64,000 bases of DNA from Dipteris shenzhenensis (taxonomy: Eukaryota > Polypodiophyta > Polypodiopsida > Gleicheniales). The position numbers were made by a program, and so were the translations under genes. This document shows, piece by piece, positions 57,348 to 64,000 of the stretch (within the stretch, counting starts at the first letter, position 1; every line of letters begins with the position of its first letter). Below the pieces are notes generated by a model that was given only the letters and a program-made list of their open reading frames with translations, was not told where the DNA came from and made no database searches. Location of the stretch: NCBI GenBank assembly GCA_047967505.1, contig CM106540.1. One strand, given 5' to 3'.

Positions 57348-57809
57348 TTATATATATATCAATGGACTTAAAAAACGAAAGCTTCGACTAATTAAATCAT
57401 TAGTATGCACCTGCTCACAGTGCTCGGGAAGAACAAAAGTATCACTTTCATCGGTCCAATGTTTGGTGGAGTCTATTGCAAAGAGACCGCTACCATCTTT
57501 TCTCACAGTTGCATGGGGACCGTTGTAAGTAGTTCTAAACCATTTTACATCAAGAATGAAAATAGTAAATCGTCTGAAATCAATTTCATAGATGTCGCGT
57601 ATGGTTCCACAATAATCCAACTGTGAGGAGAGAAGATTGGTATCCGAAGCACTTGCTCGGCTATCTTGTGTGAAGTTAGCCATGACTCCACAATCATACG
57701 TGACTCTCTTTGAATCGATGCGTTCTATGCGAAAATGTCGTCCATATGACCATAATGCACTGTACTTTTTGTACTGTAAAAGAGCATCATTAAAACAATG
57801 AAGATGCAC
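57348..57809 (-). CDS. CACTA-A transposase: DUF4216 exon
   Basis: The translation holds ALWSYGRHFRIERIDSKRVT, LDYCGTIRDIYEIDFRRF, LDVKWFRTTYNGPHATVRKD and FAIDSTKHWTDESDTFVLPE. These match the DUF4216 domain found after Tnp2 and DUF4218 in plant CACTA transposases. A minus-strand 5' splice site is expected near 57410 (CACTGTGAGCAG then GTGCATAC). The frame running on to 57348 is intron sequence. The function of the domain is unknown. Confidence 0.75.
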   Translation of the reverse strand: MHLHCFNDALLQYKKYSALWSYGRHFRIERIDSKRVTYDCGVMANFTQDSRASASDTNLLSSQLDYCGTIRDIYEIDFRRFTIFILDVKWFRTTYNGPHATVRKDGSGLFAIDSTKHWTDESDTFVLPEHCEQVHTNDLISRSFRFLSPLIYI

Positions 57810-57839
57810 CTATTTTATAGCATATATTGCCACAAATAA

Positions 57840-58508
57840 TTACTTAATTACATCAAGAGATAAGAAACTTACATGCACCATACATCCAGATGATAACTCC
57901 CGCTCGCGCTCGTTTATTGTCTCTCCATCACGTTCGGCTTTACGTATAGCTAGTTGTAGCCAATCAAGTGACATGTGAGTAGGGAGAAGAGCCAGATCTC
58001 GTGGATATGGTTGTGATCGCCTGTACATTACTCTGAATCTCGTCCTTGCATTTATTCTTTCTGCTTTGGCCACTTCATATCTCTCAATCCACTTCTGCAT
58101 CTCAGGGCTATTGAGGATACAAAACTTATTGAATTTCTCCATTTGCTCTTCGCTCATCTTTCTTTCAATCCCTTTTCCTTGGGGGACCTCGCCAATGATG
58201 CGATCATCATCCTTGTTGTGCCAAGCTTGCGGCATATCAGGATCCGTGGATGCAAGAAACTCTGTGATATATACTAATGACTCTTGCACAAGCCATCCCT
58301 CTGCCATGCTTGCTTCTGGTCTTGCTCTTTGTCTTACAAACCCCTTTAAAGTTTTCATAAACCGCTCGAGAAAAAACATCCATCGATTATGAACGGTACC
58401 TGCTATAGCCACCTCATCAACTATGTGCACAAGCAAGTGGACTTGAGTTGTCATAATGCTTGAGGGAAAGTGCTTCTCAAGCAAGCATACGGCTTCGATG
58501 GATTCCAC
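57840..58508 (-). CDS. CACTA-A transposase: DUF4218 exon
   Basis: An open exon begins MESIEAVCLLEKHFPSSIMT and contains VHLLVHIVDEVAIAGTVHNR, FMKTLKGFVRQRARPEASMA and a basic MYRRSQPYPRD segment. This is DUF4218, the module between the Tnp2 catalytic part and DUF4216. The region is unbroken, unlike copy 1 at 27715-28330, to which it is nearly identical. The final codons near 57880 probably lie past a splice site. Confidence 0.75.
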   Translation of the reverse strand: MESIEAVCLLEKHFPSSIMTTQVHLLVHIVDEVAIAGTVHNRWMFFLERFMKTLKGFVRQRARPEASMAEGWLVQESLVYITEFLASTDPDMPQAWHNKDDDRIIGEVPQGKGIERKMSEEQMEKFNKFCILNSPEMQKWIERYEVAKAERINARTRFRVMYRRSQPYPRDLALLPTHMSLDWLQLAIRKAERDGETINERERELSSGCMVHVSFLSLDVIK

Positions 58509-58824
58509 CCTAGCCTTCTCGATGCTCGATATAGAGATCTCTTTTTGAGATATCCACCTATTTCACATGTCCATGCATATGTAAGATATTTGAGATATCC
58601 ACCTATTTCACATGTCCATGAAGAAAATAGATAATGCGAATTGATAGTAAGCATACCTCACAATACCACAGATCTTGAATATAGCATTTCTAACATCTTC
58701 TTGTAAGCACCCTTTTATTGTAATTGGAAGGATGAACTATCAAAGCAACAATGAAATCATGTCAACAATATAACATAATAATAATTACGCTAATGCATCA
58801 CTATTATCGGTACACTAATTCTAC
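58509..58824 (-). other. Intron region between Tnp2 and DUF4218 exons
   Basis: No conserved coding. It contains a doubled TTGAGATATCCACCTATTTCACATG string near 58548 and 58590. A short conserved CACTA exon (codons around 58660-58735) may be present. Confidence 0.35.
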
Positions 58825-60282
58825 TTAGAATACCTGTAAGACCTTGTGCCAATCATGGGACTTGAGGCCACTAAGCTTATTGTCCTTTGAAAATGCTCCT
58901 TTCAAGCAACGCATGTACCCTATCGGTGTTTGAAAAGAGGCAATGTCTGCCTTGATCGCTGCCTCCTCCCTCGTAGAGAGGATCCACGTTGCTTTCGGGA
59001 GGACAACTTTTCCTGAAGCATGCACTTGGGGCCACAAACGAGACATCCTATTCATAGCACGCAAGTCTTCTCGCACTCCTCTCGAGTCCTTGGAACCAAC
59101 CAAGTGTGCCCAAATGGTAGCCCCCACATTCTTAAAGATATGCATTGGATCCAAGAGATGATTGATTTGTAACTGACCCCAATAAGGAAGCTCGTGAAAG
59201 ATCGATAGCCTCTTCATACCAGGAGGAGGTTCCTCTCCATTCTCCCTCCAAGCTTGAATCCAATCACTTGCTTTTAAATATGATGGTGGTGGATCAAGCT
59301 GACCTCCACGTGCGAGATGGTCCAGCGGAAGGTATCGAGCATGACCTTCATAAACATTTTTCCTCATGTGTTTGGAGTAGCGTGCAAGCGATTTCAGAGC
59401 GGGTCCACAAACAGGACAAGCATGGTACCCACTTGTAGCAAGCCCTGCACGCGTGCATGAATATGTTAGTACAAGACATGCGTGCAAAAGAGAGTAAAAA
59501 AAGCATAATCCCTCATTGTACATGTAAAGACATAACCACGTACCTGCGCACTCTCCATATCCTGGGTAGTCATGCATGGTCCACATCAAGATACCCCTGA
59601 CGGAAATATCATTGGTATGCCTAGGAGCTCTGGAAATATCAAAGACCTGCACTCCTCTCCATAATATCTGTAACTCCTCTATCAAAGGTGCCATGTACAC
59701 GTCCATGTTTCTTGCCTTGTACTTTCCTGGCACAAGTAGTGCAAGCATGAGGTGTCCCTTTTTTATTGTTAGCCATGGTGGGATATTGTAATTCACCACG
59801 ACTATGGGCCATGTCGACCAAGATGTCGAGCGTAACCCGAAAGGATTCACGCCGTCCATGGCTAGCCCAAGATGTAAGTTGCGTGGCTCTCTCGCAAAGT
59901 CCGGCCACTGATTATCTATGTGCTTCCAAGCCGCACAATCTGCGGGAATCCTCAATGTGTGATCAGTGGACCGATGAGATGCATGCCATGTCATCAACTC
60001 CGCTATGGATTTGCATCGAAACATGTGTTGTATTCTTGCAATGATGGGAAAGTGTCTTAAGACCTTTACCGGTATCCTCTCACCCTGCAAGTCATCTCTA
60101 TATCGTTGTTCCCCACACTTTGGACAACTAGCCAAATCTCCATGCTCACGACGAAAGAGAATACAATCATTACGGCAAGCATGGATGGTATCATAATCCA
60201 TACCCACCATTGTTAGCATCTTTTTCGCTTCATCTCTTGATGCGGGCATGGTATTTGGTGCAGGCAACATCTTTTGGAGCAA
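58825..60282 (-). CDS. CACTA-A transposase: Tnp2 catalytic core
   Basis: This 485-codon open stretch is the Tnp2 (Transposase_21) core of a CACTA transposase, the enzyme that cuts and joins the element ends in the nucleus. Landmarks in order: DYDTIHACRNDCILF, CPKCGEQRY, LAMDGVNPFG (first catalytic-type Asp), MWTMHDYPGYG (second Asp), TSGYHACPVCG (Cys pair) and LDPMHIFKNVGATIWAH. Positions 59445-59543 look like an intron (GTACGT...GTGCAG) that happens to stay open because it is 99 nt with no stop. Compared with copies 1 and 3, this gene lacks obvious breaks. The upstream N-terminal exons are at 60348-60942. Confidence 0.85.
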   Translation of the reverse strand: MLQKMLPAPNTMPASRDEAKKMLTMVGMDYDTIHACRNDCILFRREHGDLASCPKCGEQRYRDDLQGERIPVKVLRHFPIIARIQHMFRCKSIAELMTWHASHRSTDHTLRIPADCAAWKHIDNQWPDFAREPRNLHLGLAMDGVNPFGLRSTSWSTWPIVVVNYNIPPWLTIKKGHLMLALLVPGKYKARNMDVYMAPLIEELQILWRGVQVFDISRAPRHTNDISVRGILMWTMHDYPGYGECAGTWLCLYMYNEGLCFFYSLLHACLVLTYSCTRAGLATSGYHACPVCGPALKSLARYSKHMRKNVYEGHARYLPLDHLARGGQLDPPPSYLKASDWIQAWRENGEEPPPGMKRLSIFHELPYWGQLQINHLLDPMHIFKNVGATIWAHLVGSKDSRGVREDLRAMNRMSRLWPQVHASGKVVLPKATWILSTREEAAIKADIASFQTPIGYMRCLKGAFSKDNKLSGLKSHDWHKVLQVF

Positions 60283-60347
60283 CCTATGACAAAGACACTA
60301 TCCAAATGATGATTCTCAAAACAAACAATATCCAAATAATGAGTCAA

Positions 60348-60942
60348 TCAAATTAATGCAAGGGCTAATCTCATTAAGGCCGAGACACTTGTATCCGACC
60401 ACCCATACTGTACTTGTAGATTCAAGATTGAGAGACAAGCACGTAGTTTAGACATCCTGGCACCCTCGTACAATTGTGTTGATTGCAACTCTCGCATTTT
60501 CACCTCAGACTCTGACATCACGTGTAGGTGGGATGTAGTGCCCCTAAAAATGGAATCCATTATGTCGACCATACCCTCGTCGTCATCTGGGAGACTATAG
60601 TCTTGTTGAAAGTGAGAAGGTATATGTGTACCCTCGTCACCCTCGTCATCCTGTCATAAGCTCATTCGTGTAAATAGAAGATCTTCTAATTCCGGGTATA
60701 CAATAAGATTGCGAACTTAAATAGCTTTGACTTACCGATGATCCATCAACATGTGCAACACCAACGGGGGGTACTGGTTCCGGCTCCTCCCCATACATCC
60801 GCAAGTGGCGCATGATAATACGACGTTGATGTCGTACTTCTCGCTTGCAATGAGTGCAATGACAATATAACCTCTCCGTAAGCCACTTCGTGCTCCCGGG
60901 CGTTGGCGCATCATCGGATGAGCTTCCACTCGTCCCTTCCAT
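60348..60942 (-). CDS. CACTA-A transposase: N-terminal exons
   Basis: Exon 1 begins MEGTSGSSSDDAPTPGSTKW at 60942 and carries CHCTHCKREV...HLRMYG, a Cys-Cys...His pattern like the N-terminal Zn-binding segment of Tnp2 proteins. It ends near 60737 at a 5' splice site (GGATCATCG|GTAAGT on the minus strand). A second exon from about 60652 (acidic DDEGDEG start) contains VDIMDSIFRGTTSHLH and LSILNLQVQYGWSDTSVSAL, the usual Tnp2 N-terminal motif. A further intron separates it from the core at 60282. Confidence 0.65.
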
Positions 60943-60959
60943 CTACACTTATAAAACCA

Positions 60960-61330
60960 AAACATAAGCATGAAGAGGAGATGTACACAATTATGAGCAT
61001 AGCATGTTTAATTTGAGCTTCTCTTGAGGCTATATAAAAAGAATGACATCGCTATATAGTAAGGATTGAAACAAAAAATCCTATATAGTAAGGCTATGTA
61101 GTAAGAGGAGATATTGACAATTATAGGCATAGCATGTTTGAGTCACAAGAGGCCTCATTAAAAAACAAACAGTAAGCGTCGCTATATAGCGACGCTCTGT
61201 TCCGTCGCTATATAGCGACGATTTTAATTGAAAGCGTCGCTATATAGCGACGTTTTCAATTAAAAACGTCGCTATATAGCGACGAATAAGCGTCGCTATA
61301 TAGCGACGCTGTGGGTTAAAATCCGAAACG
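60960..61330. repeat. CACTA-A subterminal palindromes, right, and 5' UTR
   Basis: Five perfect copies of GTCGCTATATAGCGAC lie at 61187-61306, and truncated versions (CGCTATATAGTAAGG) near 61050-61100. The flank GGGTTAAAATCCGAAACGGC resembles, reversed, that of the copy-3 fragment at 40140-40165. Confidence 0.85.
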
Positions 61331-61996
61331 GCGAAACCCGCGGCGTTTTGCTCAAAGCTTTCCTAATCTCTAAACTAAGCTCTCCAAAATCTCCTCCCAC
61401 CTATTTTCATTGACCTCCCATCTATTCCAAGCAACCTCCTACCCTATTTCCCACTCCTCACCCTCCTCCTACCTCTTGTGCACCCTCTCTCTCCTTTTTC
61501 CCTCTTTGGTTTCCAGAAAGAAAGTTCTTCAAAAGGTGAGTTTTTTTCAACAATGTAGGTTGTTTGTTTGTTAGCTTTGGTTTTGTGAGTGTTTCTACTT
61601 GTATTGCTAAAGTTTTAAACTAGTTTTCATGCTTGATTAGAAAGGATTCAAACAAAAAACGAAATTTCAAGAAAGAAAGAAAGAAACTCACCTCTTCTTT
61701 CTGTATTTCTCTTCCTTCTCTTCCTTCTCTTCTCCTCAATCTCCTCCTTTCCTTGTCTCCTCAATCTTCTCTTTCCTTGTCTCCTTTCAAGAAGTTGCTT
61801 TTGTGATCTCCTCTTTCCACTAACATCTTATTTGAAAAAATGGGTTGTTTTCTCTCTTTTGTAGGGCCAGTCCACTACACCGAGCGGGACATAGTCTCTC
61901 TTTTGTGGGCCCAGTCCACTACACCGAGCGGGACATACTTTTACAGGTAAGTGCTTCCTCTTCTTTCCATTTAAGCTTTTTGTTATTTGCATTTGC
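61331..61996. other. CT-rich spacer with a 46-bp duplication
   Basis: Pyrimidine-rich sequence without a gene. GGCCAGTCCACTACACCGAG and the following GCGGGACATAG are doubled at about 61863 and 61909. CCACTACA could recall a CACTA end, but it lacks an inverted partner. Confidence 0.4.
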
Positions 61997-62027
61997 CTGC
62001 AGCTAGCGCCTTAAGCGCTAGCTGCAG
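61997..62027. repeat. 31-bp hairpin palindrome
   Basis: Arms CTGCAGCTAGCGC and GCGCTAGCTGCAG are perfect reverse complements around CTTAA. It marks the start of the repeat-only part of the window. Confidence 0.9.
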
Positions 62028-62150
62028 TGATGGGCGTAGGAACCCTCTCTTCCCCCTTCTCTTTTTCTCATTTTCCCCCTTCTCTTTTTTCCCTCTTCTC
62101 TTATTCTCTCTTTCCCCCTCTCTCTTTTCCCTTCTCTCTTTCCTTTCCCC
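62028..62150. repeat. CT-rich tract
   Basis: TTCTCTTTTTCCC-type runs leading into the palindromic array. No gene. Confidence 0.6.
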
Positions 62151-64000
62151 CTTATTCTCTATTTCCGCATCCCTCTTATTCTCTTATGCTTATGCTTCTC
62201 TCATTCCGCATAAGCTCCTCCTCTATTTCCGCATGAGCATAAGCTCATGCTTATGCTCATTCATGAGCATGAGCTTATGCGTAAGTTTCCGCAAGAGCTT
62301 ATGCGGAAATAGAGAATGAGAGAAGCATACGCTTCTCTCATTCTCTTTTTCCGCATAAGCTCCTTCTCTCATTCCGCATAAGCTCCTTCTCTATTTCCGC
62401 ATGAGCATAAGCATGAGCTTATGCTTATGCTTATGCTTATGCTTATGCATAAGCATAAGCATAAGCTCATGCTTATGCTCATTCATCCGCAAGAGCTTAT
62501 GCGTAAGTTTCCGCAAGAGCTTATCCGCAAGTTTCCGCAAGTGCTCCTTCTCTTTTTCCGCATAAGCTCCTCCTCTATTTCCGCATGAGCATAAGCATGA
62601 GCTTATGCTTATGCTTATGCATAAGCATAAGCATAAGCTCATGCTTATGCTCATTCATGAGCATGAGCTTATGCGTAAGTTTCCGCAAGAGCTTATGCGG
62701 AAATAGAGAATGAGAGAAGCATATGCTTCTCTCATTCTCTTTTTCCGCATAAGCTCCTTCTCTCATTCCGCATAAGCTCCTTCTCTATTTCTGCATGAGC
62801 ATAAGCATGAGCTTATGCTTCTGCTTATGCTTATGCTTATGCATAAGCATAAGCATAAGCTCATGCTTATGCTCATTCTTCCGCATGAGCTTATGCGTAA
62901 GTTTCCGCAAGAGCTTATGCGGAAATAGAGAATGAGAGAAGCATATGCTTCTCTCATTCTCTTTTTCCGCATAAGCTCCTTCTCTCATTCCGCATAAGCT
63001 CCTTCCCTATTTCCGCATGAGCATAAGCATGAGCTTATGCTTATGCTTATGCTTATGCTTATGCATAAGCATAAGCATAAGCTCATGCTTATGCTCATTC
63101 ATCCGCAAGAGCTTATGCGTAAGTTTCCGCAAGAGCTTATCCGCAAGTTTCCGCAAGTGCTCCTTCTCTTTTTCCGCATAAGCTCCTCCTCTATTTCCGC
63201 ATGAGCATAAGCATGAGCTTATGCTTATGCTTATGCATAAGCATAAGCATAAGCTCATGCTTATGCTCATTCATGAGCATGAGCTTATGCGTAAGTTTCC
63301 GCGAGAGCTTATGCGGAAATAGAGAATGAGAGAAGCATATGCTTCTCTCATTCTCTTTTTCCGCATAAGCTCCTTCTCTCATTCCGCATAAGCTCCTTCT
63401 CTATTTCCGCATGAGCATAAGCATGAGCTTATGCTTATGCTTATGCTTATGCTTATGCATAAGCATAAGCTCATGCTTATGCTCATTCTTCTGCATGAGC
63501 TTATGCGTAAGTTTCCGCAAGAGCTTATGCGGAAATAGAGAATGAGAGAAGCATATGCTTCTCTCATTCTCTTTTTCCGCATAAGCTCCTTCTCTCATTC
63601 CGCATAAGCTCCTTCTCTATTTCATGCTTATGCTCATGCGGAAATAGAGAAGGAGCTTATGCGGAATGAGAGAAGGAGCTTGTCATGAGCTTATGCGCAA
63701 GTTTCCGCAAGAGCTTATGCGCAAGTTTCCGCAAGTGCTCCTTCTCTTTTTCCGCATAAGCTCCTTCTCTTTTTGCACATAAGCTCCTTCTCTCATTCCG
63801 CATAAGCTCCTTCGCAAGTTTCCGCATGAGCATAAGCATGAGCTTATGCTTATGCTTATGCATAAGCATAAGCATAAGCTCATGCTTATGCTCATTCATG
63901 CTTATGCTTATGCTTATGCTTATGCTCATGCTTATGCTCCTTCTCTATTTCCGCATGAGCATAAGCATGAGTTTCCGCAAGTTTCCGCAAGTTTCCGCAA
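62151..64000. repeat. Palindromic GCTTATGC/GCATAAGC higher-order array
   Basis: Alternating GCTTATGC, GCATAAGC, TTCCGCAAG, TTCCGCATGAG and CTCCTTCTCTC modules run to the window end. Two higher-order copies of 616 bp start near 62391 and 63007, and a partial one precedes them. Blocks such as (GCTTAT)n directly followed by (GCATAA)n form long self-complementary stretches. His/Lys/Met/Leu-rich frames in it are repeat artefacts. Confidence 0.92.

Larger units (their letters stand above)
56440..61330 (-). mobile_element. CACTA-A copy 2, nearly complete element
   Basis: The left end begins CACTACTACACACGC, the CACTA terminal signature, directly against Ty3 gag sequence. Palindromic subterminal repeats lie at both sides (56536-56716 and 61187-61306) and a minus-strand Tnp2 gene lies between. 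The opposite terminus was not recognised. It must lie beyond 61306. The insertion is younger than the array unit it interrupts. Confidence 0.75.

Noticed and set aside
61863-61936. CCACTACA strings as CACTA termini
   Set aside because: They are two direct copies of a short duplication. They do not match the CACTACTACACACGC left end in inverted orientation.
62151-64000. Met/His/Lys and Ser/Leu/Cys repeat proteins
   Set aside because: They follow the 616-bp repeat period and exist only because GCTTATGC modules lack stops in two frames.

Overview
The window looks like repeat-rich nuclear DNA of a land plant. The evidence is a block of CCCTAAA (plant-type telomere) repeats, LTR elements primed by initiator-Met tRNA (TGGTATCAGAGC sites), CACTA (En/Spm) transposons of the Tnp2/DUF4218/DUF4216 type, and GT-AG introns. 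The species cannot be told from sequence alone. A non-flowering lineage is a guess. No rRNA, tRNA or ordinary host gene was recognised.

Region 1 (1-3600): a 3' LTR fragment of one minus-strand retroelement (family 'LTR-A'), then a small gag-only LTR element with an intact 276-aa gag. Region 2 (3602-25801): the most unusual part. Two inverted copies of a ~265-bp sequence enclose three intact-looking genes. These are a minus-strand 1156-aa transposase-like protein of the DUF7869 type, a plus-strand 8-exon gene (1707 aa predicted) joining a degenerate N4/N6-methyltransferase-like domain to two tandem Ulp1-type cysteine protease domains, and a plus-strand 144-aa coiled-coil protein. The first two are divergently arranged. 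Between them lie ~6.5 kb of interstitial telomeric repeat, G-rich minisatellite and GA-rich array studded with a perfect GC palindrome. A transposase with a SUMO-protease-like partner suggests a large DNA transposon, but its ends are not proven.

Region 3 (25.8-45.9 kb): decayed pieces of two CACTA families (A and B), a 247-bp MITE with a perfect 8-bp target duplication, a second gag-only LTR element with a 5-bp target duplication, and several palindromic or tandem repeats. Region 4 (45856-56439): a complete Ty3/gypsy LTR followed by six head-to-tail units of gag plus partial protease, i.e. a retrotransposon-derived tandem array. Region 5 (56440-61.3 kb): a CACTA-A element inserted into the last array unit, with a nearly complete minus-strand transposase gene and palindromic subterminal repeats. 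Region 6 (62.0-64.0 kb): a higher-order array of GCTTATGC/GCATAAGC palindromes running off the window.
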